Shown piece by piece: positions 14,880-28,063 of a stretch of 64,000 nt of DNA. Origin of the DNA: Motacilla alba alba (taxonomy: Eukaryota; Chordata; Aves; Passeriformes; Motacillidae); the NCBI RefSeq assembly GCF_015832195.1, contig NC_052018.1:51397666-51461665 (forward strand). Direction: 5' to 3'. Numbering within the stretch: position 1 is the stretch's first letter; the number at the start of each line of letters is the position of its first letter. Under the pieces are notes generated by a model. It was not told the origin of the DNA, did not search any database, and was given only the letters and a program-made list of their open reading frames with translations. The translations under genes were made by a program, and so were the position numbers.

Positions 14880-15128
14880 GACTGAACAAGGGGAAAGGGT
14901 TTCTAACTGAAAGGGAGTAAGTTTAGATTAGATATTAGGAAGAATTTTTTACTGTGAGGGTGATGAGGCTCTGGAATAAGTTGCTCAGAGAAATTGTGGA
15001 TGACTCATCCCTGGAAGTGTTCAAAGTCAGGTTGGATAGGGCTTTAAGAAACTTGTGTCCCTGTCCATGCCAGAATGAGTAAAACTAAATGATCCCTCCT
15101 AATTCAAGCTATTCTGTAAGTCTATGAG
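14880..15128 (+). mobile_element. CR1 3' fragment, plus
   Basis: Plus-strand CR1 3' sequence: TTAGATTAGATATTAGGAAGAATTTTTTACTGTGAGGGTG, then GTGTTCAAAGTCAGGTTGGATAGGGCTTTAAG, ending with CTAAATGATCCCTCC…ATTCTGTAAGTCTATGA. There is no usable coding frame. A second CR1 in the same orientation starts about 170 bases to the right. Confidence 0.82.
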
Positions 15129-15302
15129 AAAAATGGCAATAAAACAGAATAAACCTGATTCTGTCAGCTCTTGAGAAGCAGATTATCCCAGTCAGAGAGA
15201 ATCCTTGTTTCGATCTAAAATAATATGTGAAACAATAATATTCTGCATCAAGAATTTTTATTTATTGCATAAACATGCAAAAATAAAAAAATCGACTAAT
15301 TT

Positions 15303-15801
15303 TTTGGCCCCTTACTTCAAGGAGGACTCTGAAGTGCTGGAGTGTGTCCAGAGAAGGGCAATGAAGCTGCGGAAGGATCTGCAGCACAAGTCTTATGGGG
15401 AGCAGGTGAGGAAACTGGGGGTGTTTAGCCTGGAGAAAAGGAGGCTCAGGAGAGACCTTATTGCTCTCTACAACTGCCTGGAAGGAGGCTCTAGGCAGGT
15501 GAGGGTCAATCTCTTCTCCCAGGCAACCAGTGCCGAAACAAGAGGATGTAGCCTCAAACCGCACCAGGGGAGATTCAGGCTGGACATCAGAAGGAATTCT
15601 TCACAGGAAGTATTACTAAGCACTGGAATAGACTTCCCAGGGTGTTGGAGTCACCATTCCTGGAGGTGTTCAAAAAACAACTGGAAAAGGCACTTAGTGC
15701 CATGGTCTAGTTGACAATGAAGTCTTCTGTCTAAGGCTGGATACAATCATCTTGTATGTCTTTTCCAGCATAAATAAGTCTGTGAGTCTGTGACTTTGTG
15801 A
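15303..15801 (+). mobile_element. CR1 LINE 3' fragment, plus
   Basis: Starts within the C-terminal ORF2 region (SEVLECVQRRAMKLRKDLQ… in translation, with [19 protein letters not shown]) and runs to the 3' end with AATAAGTCTGTGAGTCTGTGA. The frame is open for most of its length, so this copy is younger than its left neighbour. It still lacks the endonuclease and most of the reverse transcriptase. Confidence 0.9.
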
Positions 15802-17014
15802 TTCAGAGGACTTTTCAGAATGCTACTATGGAGGTCTTGTTGTACCAGCATGTAGCAGTCCCTAACTCCATGAAATACCTGAAGTATCTGTAGATATACT
15901 TTCATTTACAAACCTGTTTTTACTACCAAAAGTGTATTTCTACACACCTATGCAGGTGAATATTATTCAACTTGAATACTTTCCTTAAGGAAAAGTAATA
16001 AAAAATCAAGTATCAAGCCATGAGAATTACTTCACACTTTGTAGCTTGCCATAAAACATACCTTATCTTTATATAACCTACTTTTTGGAATTAAAATTTT
16101 AACTCCCTTTTCTAATTTGGTGTTCATTCATATTATGTATGCTACTTCTTTTTTTTATTATTTTCTAGTGTCTATTGAAGAATATTTACAGAGAACTGCT
16201 GACTCAAAATGGGAATTTTATACCTGCCGTTATGACTCAGTCTTGGTTATATATGTGTCATTATGTTAGTCTGACTTTTAAAGCCCTGGTATTTTCTTGA
16301 AGTATTTCTTACTGACAGTGTGAAGCAATGATGTTCTGTAATGGATGGGTCATTTGAACAGGCTGATATTGAGATTTTTGTATACCAAATCTACCTACCC
16401 CACATTTAGTTTTCTGTTAGTGAGGATTTTATATTATAATTCTACATTGAACTTCTGTAAATTTGATTTTCACATTTCAGCAATGTACTTATCACAACAA
16501 AGGGGTTACGTTGAGGCCGCTTCTGTTACTGCAATTTACACTGTATTTGACAGATTTCTGTAAAGCAGCAAGTGCTAATCCAAACACTGCTATTTCTCAA
16601 GGCATTTTTGGTTGGCTAGTTTAACCTGAGATGTCCTCTGAGGGACCACCCCATGCTCTGTCAGTTGGCTAAAAAACCAAAATGCTCTAAAGGTGACCTC
16701 CTGCTCACACTTGGTTACAGGGCAATGGCCAAAAAATTTCTGGAATACTTTTCTCCAGAGAGGCTTTTCTCAAACAGTCTGCCTGATGTATGTGGCATGT
16801 CACTTATCACTGTTGAGAAAGAGAGGGTTAGTGATGCACAGCATCCCACATGAATGCTTAAAGCCACTTTACGCATTGGGGTTACACTCTTCTGACAAAA
16901 TGTCAATGTCTTGTCATGCATATTCAGTGTCACTGAGTTAGTTGTATTTGCTTTTGGAAATGTTGTACTTGTTTGAATCCCAGAAGCTAAGAAATAGCAT
17001 ATTTGTCACATGAA

Positions 17015-17062
17015 ACAGAAAAGACAGAAAAAACTGAGACAGAAAAGACAGAAAAAACTGAA
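17015..17062 (+). repeat. 24-base tandem duplication, A-rich
   Basis: ACAGAAAAGACAGAAAAAAC and four more bases occur twice in tandem, with a change only at the last base. The inner AGACAGAAAA unit itself hints at a shorter repeat. Intronic. Confidence 0.92.
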
Positions 17063-18617
17063 AAAACTTTTTAAAATCTGCAGCCACTGAGCTGAACTGC
17101 CTGGAAAGGAATATTGTATAAGATTTACTGTGTCATGAACTTTGATGACTAGCAAATTACTGGATCCTATTGTTGGCATAAAAGTGGTGTCACTATGAGT
17201 ATGCAACCTGAGATCTTCCCACTCAAGCTCAACTTTCCTACTCAACTTTTCAGTTGCAGTCCTGCTTCAGGGCCTTGAAGGATCTATAATCCTGCTCACT
17301 GGACAGACCTAAGATACACAAGACTTAGCAGGCAGCTGGCCCAATCGCGTGTCTGACAGAATTTACTCCAAGTATTTTAAGTTCATATGGAGTCAGCTAG
17401 AGTCAAAGAGAAATGCTGTCACAGGTGTGAGATGTCATTTGTTCTCAGTGGGCTGTACAATGTATCAAGTACATCCACAGATGACATACAAGCTTGCATG
17501 CAATCCAGCAGGAATAACTGAAGTGGGTAGTGCGCATCTCACTTGGGAAGTTGGTAAAGGCTGTGTAAACCCAGGGCTATCAAACTCCACTAGAATTTGA
17601 TAGAGTCTATTGCTCATCTAAATACCCTGCTGTAAGTATAAAACCAATCAATTCTACTTCAGACTTCACCCATGTTTCTTTAAGAGAACAATCATAGGTG
17701 TTTCTAATGGGACCTTAAACTTCAGTAGAGTTAAACTCAGCATACTTCACACTAAACATTCAAATCTTCATTCTTGTGGTTTGACAAGCAGGAAACTATG
17801 AGACTGTAAGAAAAGACAACAACAGAAATTTTTATGTTTCTTACAGTGTTCTAATCTGTAGGTCAAAAAGTTAGGCCATGTATAAAAAAACTGCATGAAA
17901 TGACTGTTCTTTTCTGAAGATAAATCGTACTTTCTACTGCTCTACCATAAGAAAAATCTTGCATGTGTTCTATCAGCTACTACAGGAAGAAGACTTTTAC
18001 TATAAAGAAAAGAGAGAGAGTTAATCACTTCTGGGTAGTAACTTTCCTTTTCAAATATACTGAGCATAAACCGCCTCATACGCAGCCAGTGGAATTCTAC
18101 AGTGTTTAATTAAACATGTCCTTTCTTGAAAAAATTCAGTTTTGGAATTTGACAGGAGCTGTTATTCACCAGTTATTTCACTGTCTGTTCAAACTGAGTA
18201 AATGAAGTAATTTTTAAATACTTAGTCTTCGTGTAGTTTGGTGGGTGTTTGACACTTCACTGAAGATAATTCATTAGCATTGCAATTAAAACACTTTTAC
18301 AGACATGCATTTCTTCTTTGCAATTCTTGATCTTTTGAAGTAAATAGGATTTTATTCTCATTATCATTTAAATAAATCTGTCTTCCAACTAGAAATATTT
18401 ATGGTAAGATTTAGAGAATAAACTCAATTATATGGTCAAGAGTCAAATACTTAAGGGTCTAATTACTGTTTAATTGTTCATTAACCTATGTTTCATAGAC
18501 ATTTTTGCAAGAACCTAACAGGAAGACCATAGGCCTTGCTTGCCTCAAGCTTAAAATAATAAGCCAAGTTCTATTAAACCAATAATCAATACAGAAAAAT
18601 CTGCCCACACTTAGAAG

Positions 18618-18835
18618 CATAGAATTAAAGTTGTAAAAGACCTTTAAGATCAAGTCCAAGAGTCAGTCTAACACCACCACCATTTTTACTGCTAAACCTT
18701 GTCCTCAGATGCCTAATCCATAATTTTTTTAATACTTCCAGGAACGATGGCTCCACCACTTCTCTGTATGGCCTCTTTCAACACTTGCCAACTCTATCTG
18801 TGAAGGGTTATTGCTCCCTGTTGGTTAAAGCAAAC
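18618..18835 (-). mobile_element. Older CR1 fragment, minus
   Basis: Diverged CR1 3' sequence: ATAGAATTAAAGTTGTAAAAGACCTTTAAGATCAAGTCC at the left, then TGCCTAATCC and ATACTTCCAGGAACGATGGCTCCACCACTTC. It lies just left of the fresher CR1 at 18,961 in the same orientation, and the two are separate insertions by divergence. Confidence 0.75.
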
Positions 18836-18960
18836 TAAATGGAATGGTACAATAATATGTCCCTATTTTTCCTATGCCCTGGACCTTGAACTGAAAGTTC
18901 AGGTTCATCTACTTTGACTACTACAAGGAGTTTAAGACTATTTAAGCCCTAGTTCATTTT

Positions 18961-19650
18961 CATAGAAATATAAAATGGTTTGGGTTGGAAGGAACCTTAA
19001 AGATAACCGAGTTCCAACCCCCCTCCCATGGCAGCAGGGACATCTTCGACTAGGCCAGATAAATCAGAGCCCCATCTGACCTGGCCTTGAACACTTCCAG
19101 GGGTGGATCCACAACTTCTCTAGGCAAACTATTCACCAACCTTACAGTAAAAATTTCTCCCTGTATCTAATCTAAACCTACTTTATTTCAGTTTGAAGCC
19201 ATACCCCTTTGTCCTGTCACTACATGTTCTTGTAAATAGTCTCATTTTGTCTTCCTTGAAGACTCCTTTCAGGTACTGGAAGGCCACAAATAGGTAACAC
19301 CAAAGCCTTCTCTGCTCCAGGCTGAAGAAACCCAATTTGCTCAGCTTTTCCTCATAGGAGAGATGCTCTATCCCTCTAATTATCTTGATGGCCTCCTCTG
19401 GATTTGTTACAACAGGTCCATGTTCTTTCTGTGCTGGGGACCCAAGAGCTGGATGCAGCATTGCAGGTGGGGTCTCACCAGAGCAGAGGGAAAGAATTAC
19501 CTCCTGTGACCTGCTGGCCACACTGCTTTTGATGCAGCCCAGGATACAATTGGCTCTCTTGCCTGCAAGAACATATTGATGGCTCACCCTTTTATTCACC
19601 AGCACCCCCTTCTTGACAGGGCTACTCTCAATAGCACTTTTTTCTTGTAG
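18961..19650 (-). mobile_element. CR1 LINE 3' fragment, minus
   Basis: The 3' end is at the left (TGGTTTGGGTTGGAAGGAACCTTAAAGAT on the plus strand). It continues through CTTGAACACTTCCAGGG and AAGCCATACCCCTTTGTCCTGTCACTA to the C-terminal reverse-transcriptase/ORF2 region. The minus translation from 19,653 to 19,183 still holds an open stretch with EEKLSKLGFFSLEQRRL, the CR1 signature. It is truncated at the 5' side. Confidence 0.9.
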
Positions 19651-19884
19651 CACTAAAGCCTTTATTTTGTTTCAGAACGATACAGCTATGCAAAGTAATA
19701 GCTGATTTCTGCTATGCTGGTACACTTTAGGTGAAATGGCTGCACTTAAAAACTTGCAAATGTTGTCTCTCATAACTTTGTCAGAGAAAATATTGCCTCA
19801 ATACTTCTAGTATTCCTTAGGGAAACTCTAAAGATAGGAAGCAGTATTATTCAATTATCTGAAACAGTTTTCAAAACCGACTGG

Positions 19885-19921
19885 AAGATAGACTACTACA
19901 TTTTAAGATAGACTACTACAT
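19885..19921 (+). repeat. 17-base direct repeat with 3-base spacer
   Basis: AAGATAGACTACTACAT at 19,885-19,901 recurs at 19,905-19,921 after TTT. Confidence 0.92.
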
Positions 19922-20558
19922 CCCCATGACTCAAATGACTGTTATTAGCTAACAAGTTATTAATATTTTTATCCTGTTAGCCACTATTTACACATTTAAC
20001 TTGAGCAACTGTTTTATAATGAAAAAGTGGATTTAATCCATATGCAAATAGGATTAAAGTAAACTAAGTTTTGATTTATTTGATATGAATAAATAAACCT
20101 GAACATAGTTGGTTAATTATAATTACAGTGCCTAAACATGCCTAGTATTTGAGATGTACTATAAATTGTAATTGATTTTTATTTGATGGCTAGTGCTGAT
20201 ATTTCAATATAAGAAGAGAGAGAAAAGTGCAATCAAATAATATGTAGAAGAAGTAAAATGCAATCTGAAATGACTAATTTAAATAGAAAGGATGAGACAA
20301 AATCAAGAAAAAAGAAACTAATTCCTTTTGACTTTAGAGTCTATAAAATACCACAGCTACAACTTTGTATAGCTTCATATGCACCTGTCACTTGTTCAAT
20401 CAGGTAAAAAGAATGTTCAGCAGCAAAGGATGCCATTCAAGGATATTCAGGAACAGCTAACCAAAGAAGCTAGGATCTAATTTATGACACCATGAACAAT
20501 GGATTTATTTTCTCAACTGAAACTTAGGCTAAGGTTCAGTTCAACTTGGGATTGTTAC

Positions 20559-20609
20559 CTTTTTCCTTAGGATTAATTGAAGCCTTAATTTCTTTTCGTT
20601 TTGAAGAGT
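20559..20609 (-). CDS. TRDN: TRDN 51-base module exon 5 of 5 (SSKRKEIKASINPKEK)
   Basis: The acceptor is TGATTTCTTTTTCAG and the donor is GAAAAAG then GTAACA. It reads S-S-K-R-K-E-I-K-A-S-I-N-P-K-E-K. The conserved proline is shifted relative to the sisters and Ser sits in its place. The next confident exon downstream is 10.2 kb away, the largest gap in the series. Such a gap could hide exons that were missed or be occupied by CR1 insertions. Confidence 0.86.
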
Positions 20610-21182
20610 CTGAAAAAGAAATCAAACACAAAAATGAAAGAAGAAAATTAGCAACATAAATACACACTGTGCTCATTGGTACTGTAACAAATGTGCATAA
20701 CACCAGATCAGCCAAATGCATAAAAGAGATGTGTTAAGAATTAGAATTTCCATTTAATTCAATAAGAGGCATGAACTAAAGTTGAAAGCAAACCAAAAAT
20801 AATTTCCACTAAATTTGCTGGCAAAGTTTCTGCGGGTCAAACCATACACTCATTTCTGTGCAGCCCATCGTTTCAGCCTGTCGTGTGCATGCAGTAGCAG
20901 CTCTGTTATAATTCACTCAGAACAGACTAGCACTCCCACTGCAATATTGGCTGTGCAGGTCAGACAGCAGTTAAAGAACACCACAATAAGAAGTGTCATG
21001 ACTTTATTATTTCTGCATCATGTCAGACACTGGTCCTTTCAATATATCAAATCTTTTAAATGAGAAGAATCTAGGTTTGGTCCCTTTTTGCCAACAGCCT
21101 GTAATTCAAAATATATCAAAACTGCACTGAGATACCAGCAGAAGACTTGTTATTTGCCAGCCACATAATTATAAGACATTAC

Positions 21183-21233
21183 CTTTTTCCTTTAAGGCTG
21201 TTGGAGCCTTCACATCTTTTCTTTTTCCAGTCT
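21183..21233 (-). CDS. TRDN: TRDN 51-base module exon 4 of 5 (TGKRKDVKAPTALKEK)
   Basis: The acceptor is ATGTTTCTTTCTAG and the donor is GAAAAAG then GTAATG. It reads T-G-K-R-K-D-V-K-A-P-T-A-L-K-E-K. An AG two bases inside would break frame and is not chosen. It is the nearest relative of the next copy (20,559): both have K-R-K-[D/E]-[V/I]-K-A and share the 14-base genomic string TTACCTTTTTCCTT across the donor, only 573 bases apart. Confidence 0.87.
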
Positions 21234-24200
21234 CTAGAAAGAAACATTTAACATTTATCACAAGTCAGGTTAGGGAAATAAGATGACACTTGAATAGAAA
21301 GCAAGTCAAACAATTTGATATGTGGAGAGCAAAAGAGATGTGATAATTAAATTGATTTTACAGCAAGGAAATAAAGAACAGGACAAAAAACAAGGTCATC
21401 CATTCATCTTTCTAGTCTCGGGTATGCGAAATAATAAGCCTTCAAAATGTCATTAGTTTCTCTGAATTTTAAGGAAACTGTGGAGCCCTCTCTCAAGCAG
21501 GCAATGAAGAATTACTTAAAAAGAAAAAAGAAATTCTACAGAGCAGTTGGCATCAATAATTTTTTTTTTTTCCTGAACTCAAATAAAAATTAATCCACAT
21601 AGATACAATTGAAATTTGAGGAACACTGCTCTTGAAAGCCATAGGTTGCTGATAAAGGTAAGTGGGAGGTTTTTTTTTATTCAGGAGTGACAAAAGGACC
21701 AGCTACTCATTCAGGAACTCCAATACTCTTAATATTGAAGAGGCCATTAGGGTATTGCCTGTGAACAGAATTTCACTTCCTGTGTATTTATAGCCTTTTA
21801 AAATGACAGGCACACTGGCTATAAAAGAAGAGCAGTGCTCATACTTCAAACATATATTCATATATTTTATGTCAAAATGAATTGTTCAGGGACTTAATTG
21901 TATCTTTAATTTTTTTTCTTCAGTATATGACAAAGTATTCAAGGAGGAAAAAAAAGACCCTGATATTTTAGTTCTCCCTTTCTAGTAACTGATAAGGTAG
22001 AACTCAAGGACAAAAAAACCAAACCAACCAATCAAACAAATCCCCCAAAAGCCCCCCCAAAAATTAGTTAGGTAAGCACAGGAGGAGTCCTGTGTCAGGA
22101 GTTAGGTAAGCATAAATAAAGGAAAACTATGATCTTCTTTTGGTGCCAAGGTGAGACATAAGGACTGACAGCAGTGGCATGGAGGAGAATTCCGAGCCAC
22201 AAGAGACACCCTGGCTTCACTTCCTACAGTTTTTACAAGGAATAATACATTCCTTGCAGAAGTGTGTCATTTTGTTCTATATCTATTCAGCAGCCATAAT
22301 CTGGACTGCATCAAACATCTCCAGCTTCCAAAAAAATGGGACTTTGTAACAATCTGTACTTCAGGTGTGCTGTTCCAGCTCAGGAACCAGGCACAGTACC
22401 AATAGCCTTTGCTGTTTCATTTAAATTTTTCAGCTGTTTCAGTACTCTCCAGAAAGAGTGTTCCATACAGGTCACATTGCAACAAAATAAGGTTTGCTTA
22501 GATGCTATCAAGCAACCCATGATCCCTGTGTGAGCTGTTAGCAGTGGTCTTGCAACTGGAAGGATTAGACACAGAGATGTATGTTCCCACGTTGCCAAAA
22601 AATTAAGAAAAAAATTTGTCATATCAGTCACCCTCAAACACCTGGATGTGACAGTAGCCTCAGCCAGTTTCATTCTCAGATGCCCACATTCCTGAGCTGT
22701 TGCCACATGGACCAGATTTAGTCTAGTTCTCTTCAGTAATGTTCCCACTATGGGATTTAGACAACTCATTTTTGACAGGCTAACATCCAAAAGTGGTATA
22801 AAACCAAATTTTAGTATTCCCCCCAAGATGTAAATTCAAATATTCACATTAAAAGAAGCCCAAATGATTCTAGGGATCCTACTGCGATCTGTACAGCACA
22901 AATATTATTAAAAACAATACCATGAATAAAATAATCTACACAGGAGCCAGGATAGGTTTGGTTTTCCACATTTCTATATACCTTCTCAAGAGCTATTTCT
23001 AGACTGAATAACTGTTCTGATATTCAGGTCTGGATTTCTTAACTTCTTCACTTACCTTTTTCTCTTATGCTCTCTGGATTCTTGGGATTTTTTATTTTAA
23101 GGGAATCTGTAAGAAGATAATTATGTTTCTGAGACTTAGAAGACAGGAGTACCCTTCTGCATTTAAAAGAAAAGTCAAGAAATATTTAAAAACCAAGACC
23201 AAAATTGTGAATGTATATGGATGCAAGCTTGACTTCTCTTTTTATCCTCTCTAGAGACTGTCTCATATTTTTAAGGTGCAATAATGTTAGTAGCAAAAGC
23301 AAGAATAGAAATTGCTTTTGGTTACTGTTTGTAAAGACCACATAGAAGAGAGAAATTTGAAAGATGAGGAAAATGCAAGCAATGACACAGGATTAGGAAT
23401 TCTTTGGGTCTTATCCAAAACTTCATGAAGACAGTTTCTGCTTTCTCTGTCTGAAGAATATATCTTTACCTCAGTCCTTCAGGGAATGTGCATTCAGGGT
23501 CAGGAAGCACAGGAAAAGCATACACGATGTTGTGTAAACAACTAATGTTTAATTTTTTTTTTTTTTCAAGCAACAGTCTCTTGACATCCTAAGTGTATTT
23601 ATCAGGGAAATTAGGAGAAAACAGTTTTCTCCAAAGTGAGGAAATAATTTTATAGGCTTTTGAATGCATGCAGTTTGAGTGAGAGAATATCACAGCCTGC
23701 AGAATGCTAAATAGACCCAGCTGCATTCCATCTGACAGGATATAGGACCTAAGCATATAGAAAAAAACCCATGCCATTTATTCCAAATGAAAGTAAACCA
23801 TCACTTCAGTAAAACAGAAAAAGCCAAAAGAAGATACTTTAAAAAATAATTTTAACTTGGAACATCCTCCTGGCTGCCATGGTAAGTGTGAGTTGTAACA
23901 GAAAAAAATGACTTCCAGGGTGGCTGAAGATGTTGGAGAAACCACACTGCACAGGGATAGGTTATGAAATTAGGAGCCTGATCTTCACAGCAGCAGGTGG
24001 ACTCTTGGACTGAAAGAAAACTTCCAGTGTGAAGCCTGAAACCCTTTGAGGTAGTCTTTATGTTGACTATATGAAAAGACTTGAGGCAACAGCTGCCCCA
24101 CTTGACCACTTTACTCTGGGCACACTGGTGATCTCAGTGATCAGCAGCCATCCTTGCAGCCATAGCCACAAATCTTTGGCCTTGCAGGTTTTGTTCCATA

Positions 24201-27200
24201 TGCCCATACTGGTTTTTTGCCATCAGTGTAGCAGATCTCCCTTAGATTTCCTATAATATGTAGCTCCTAAAGAAGGTTCAGCACTTTTGATTCTTACAAA
24301 TTTTGGATGCAGCTCTCAGTGCAGGATGCGTCACATCCAGTGTTGCACCAGGTTCCCCACCCTCTGAGCCAAGGATACTGAGATCACCACTTCTACTTTT
24401 CTTCCAGGGAGCAGGTTTTCATTTTCAGAAGTTTAAACAGCTACTCACTGATGACTTTTCAGAAGTTTTCAAACTTCTGCTCTCAACTGATCACTTTATT
24501 GCTGGTCCCAGAAGGGGAAAAACATAAAGCTGGCCTAAAGTCAGCTTTCACCATAATGCTTTCCTCCCACATTCTACTCTGGAGGTGAAGCTGGGTCAGG
24601 TTAGGAAGATGGTATAGAATGATGAAGCAGCAGCAGTGTGTGATGTCCTCAGGATAAAGTTCTCATGCAAATGACAATGACAGATAAATAAATGGAAATA
24701 GACAGAACCGTGAATGGCTACTGCTCACAATATAACTACATTTTTAAGGGAAAAAAGTATGTTACAAGTTAAGAAAAAAATTGCCACAGGCAAGATATTA
24801 TTTCATGTTACATTTGTTTTAAAGGAAGTGTAAGTATTGCATGGCAAGTAACAAACCAGCTCATTTGTTTCTTTAATGACAGTATACTATAACATATATG
24901 GCAAGAAAGAAATACGCACTATTGACTTACTTCCCCTATCAATCTGTGTATAAAAATAAATAGGTTTATTATCCACATACAGCTGACATAAGAAAATATT
25001 CAAAAACATCCCAAAATATGTCAAAAGCAAAGAAGAAGAAAAAAGAGCATTTGTTTGAAAATAAATCATAGAACATGGGGTGAGAAGGAATTTATGTTCT
25101 CTATACAGAATAGATGCTGTCAATAACTCAGCACAATGCAAATATCTTAGAAAAATTCAATGAAAAGTTATATATGAAATATTACAAACTTTTAGTGCCA
25201 CTGTTACACCCTCTGGATGAATGAACTTCCACTCTGGTTAGCTGGGTAACATACCTACCCAAAAACCACATGGCAAATTATAACTTAGAGTTTCATTTGC
25301 CTCAATTTATTTGAATATGCTTATGTCAACAGAAGATCAGTTTTTATATTCGTGAGTACAAACAGGCTTCTTTACTCTTTACTGCAGGGAAGAGCTGAAA
25401 AGCTAGTTATAAAGTCAGACAGAGTCTTGAGATGTCCTGTGTCACTAAGAAGTGGAAAATGTATTATTCCAGTGTTCTCTTTTACTACTCTCAATAAAAT
25501 TAGGTTCCAAGACTGAAGACATTTTATTCACCTCATAAAATAGATAAAGTAACTTTGTAGGGTTATGATCTATGGAGTATCCCAGCAACAACTCCAAATT
25601 TAAGGATTTAATTTTCCTCTTTCTGCTTTAAATAAAATCACTATACTTCAGTTTATGAAATATAGTCTGCTTTAGGATAAGGTTTTTAGTCTGGACATCA
25701 TCCTTGTTCATTCAAACTTAGCCCATCCTTCAAAGGGAATGAGGTGTGATGATAGCCCTTTCATTGCATAAAGTGCCAGACACACATTAATCACCATGAG
25801 TATTTAACACTTCACCTAGAAGTGTTCCTTTATTTAGCTTACATGAATAGTAAAATACTCCCAAGATACATAAATAGGAAGTATATGCAGTCTTAAAAAT
25901 CCTTACTTTCCTGTGTCCTTTGATATATATGTATATTCCAGAAAGATCCACTTTAAAAAATAATTGCAAACCACCAAATCACAAAGAGAAAAAAGAAGTC
26001 CCCAGTGACCTGGTCAATAACATTTACAGAGGCCCACTCACAAGGCTTGAAGAGGTTTTGGAGAGGGGAAGGAATGACATGCAAATAGGCTTTGATTCAT
26101 TATGAACCACAGTTTGGGCAGATATGATGATTGAAATGGGGGACAAATAATGCAAAATATATGTTTATAGAGTAGAGTAACCCATAATGCAATAGGAAAA
26201 ATACACAACTAAGAAAGGCACCAAGGTTTCTGGAAGTTTCTCCCCACAGCTTTATAAGTTGTCCCTATAGTCTTTGATGCTGATATATTTTCAACTGAGC
26301 TCTACAGTTCACTAATCAGCATCCTCGTTTTTAGGTACAGGCACAGAATTTTGCCAGTATGATGCCTATTATGGGAAACAGTGATGGCTGCATCAGCAAG
26401 AGCTCTCAGGATCTGAGGGACAGGCTCAGCTGGGCTGGATATCAGTGCTACTGCAGGGGGTCAGCAGCCTGTGATGTCTTTACAGATAAATTCAGCAGCA
26501 AGTTTTCAGCTGTATTGACATTTAAAAGAAACTCCTACCTGCTCTTTTCTGAAGGTTGGGCGGAGAAAGTCTAGCCTCCTTTGTCACGTTAGAAGGACCT
26601 GTAATTACTAATTACTGACAACTTAGTAATTGAAGTTATTGATAAGTTAAACATGAGCGTAGGAGACAAAAAGCAGTGCTATGGTCACTCTCAACAAAGG
26701 ACACACCATGGAAACTTTTTCAGTGCTGGCAAACCACTATCCATTTGCTCTAAAGAAACTCTTATCAAAGAGAAAAAAGTTTTTTCTCCTCTTCCTGCCT
26801 CCCTGTAATCCTTTGAAAGGAGCAGCAGGCTGAATACACACATGCCTTATGCAGGGATAGAGGGGGCAGAGTTGTCACTCAAGTGCTTCTTTTAATTTTC
26901 CAGCACAACACCATCAGGCAGACACAGATTATAGGCAGTCTTTGGAGAGGGCCACAGGACCCCACAGAGTTTGGATATACAGTTCTGGTGCAGATAACTG
27001 AACTTGTGTAAATGGGGCGTGTGTACATTAGGAGTAGAATACACACAGAAGGACAACATATGCACCATAGAATTTGCAGATTGCCATAATTTAATTTAAA
27101 TTTTTGAGCAGAGGAGTGAATGAACATAGCTTCTAGGATTTTGAAAATATGTCTAGCAATAAATTATTCCTCCTTTGCTGTATATGTTTTTGTCATCTTT

Positions 27201-28012
27201 CAATACTGCTTGAATTGATATCCTCATTCAGTTCTTTTTTGAAATCACATGGAATGACTGTAACTTGAAATGGTTTTAGACTAAAGTCTATATATTGCAG
27301 ACCGTATCTATCTATGTATAGATATAGACTTATAATAGTTATAGACTATAACTTAGAATAAATATTAATTTGACTATATATATGGTAGATCTTTTTATTC
27401 TGAAGATGTCAAATAAGACTTATCTGTAAGTAACTTCCAAATAAAGTTATTTCTAGAAAGAAGGGGAGAAATCACATGTGTAAAAAACACTCAATAAAAC
27501 AATTGATGAAAGAAAGATAAGAAAGATTCAGACCAGCTCCCATGTTGCAGATGGTTGACTGGATGAAGCTCTGGGGTTTTAGCTATAACTTTTACAGAGT
27601 ACAGAAAGCAAGAAAGCATGTTTCCCACTCATATGCTCATAAACCTTACTTTCTTCCTATTTTGTTCACACACTTGTGAAATGATTCTGTTCAGAATTTC
27701 TTAACTGGCCCCTATTAAAGACTTGGCATTGTTCAGACCTTCTTTACAAGGGACGTAAGTATTACACAAAGTGTTTAATGATATTTGTTGAATTAATTTT
27801 GAGAACTCTGACTTTTAATTGTCTCTATATATTCTATTTATATTACCCTGCATTTTTAATGCCGTAGATCCTGTAGAATATTTGAACTAATTAAATTATG
27901 ATTGGTTAAGATTTAGAATGAGAAAGACTGATAATAATTGTTTAAAAAAGTGGCATCTTCCTTCTACTTTTTGTGGTTTTAACAAGTCCTATCTTTTATT
28001 ATGTACTCTTAC
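21234..28012. other. TRDN introns between the 51-base module exons
   Basis: Besides the exon at 23,056, I see unique AT-rich sequence. A minus-strand 148-codon frame at 22,380-22,826 has no recognisable motif and no in-phase splice sites that I noted. An AT-rich microsatellite-like patch lies at about 27,280-27,390. A 13-base splice decoy lies at 24,931-24,943. Confidence 0.55.
23056..23106 (-). CDS. TRDN: TRDN 51-base module exon 3 of 5 (SLKIKNPKNPESIREK)
   Basis: The acceptor is ATTATCTTCTTACAG and the donor is GAAAAAG then GTAAGTGAAG, close to perfect consensus. It reads S-L-K-I-K-N-P-K-N-P-E-S-I-R-E-K. It keeps the module's lysine and proline positions but replaces the acidic residue at position 6 with Asn and one Lys with Arg. 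The intron upstream is 4.9 kb. Confidence 0.86.
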
Positions 28013-28063
28013 CTTTTTCTTTTAAAGATGTAGGATTCTTCCCTTCCTTTTCTTTAGCATGTT
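28013..28063 (-). CDS. TRDN: TRDN 51-base module exon 2 of 5 (HAKEKEGKNPTSLKEK)
   Basis: The acceptor is TTATTTTTTACAG and the donor is GAAAAAG then GTAAGA. It reads H-A-K-E-K-E-G-K-N-P-T-S-L-K-E-K. It ends in the same KEK-plus-split-Gly/Asp/Glu form as its sisters. This copy fits the module consensus closely and has a good donor, so it is probably constitutively used; that last point is inference. Confidence 0.88.

Larger units (their letters stand above)
10315..20558. other. 10.2-kb TRDN intron with four CR1 pieces
   Basis: The largest gap between called exons. It holds CR1 fragments at 14,880-15,128, 15,303-15,801, 18,618-18,835 and 18,961-19,650 and two small tandem repeats. The rest is AT-rich unique sequence with no splice-framed, lysine-rich reading that I could find. 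Confidence 0.6.

Noticed and set aside
15262..15564. 100-codon minus-strand frame
   Set aside because: Antisense shadow of the CR1 at 15,303-15,801.
22380..22826. 148-codon minus-strand open frame between two module exons
   Set aside because: No recognisable motif, no matching splice borders noted, and the composition looks random. Kept only as a remark.
24931..24943. 13-base minus-strand segment between TTTATTTTTATACACAG and GTAAGTCA
   Set aside because: Splice sites are excellent, but 13 bases is not 3n and in the series phase the first full codon is TGA. Treated as a decoy.
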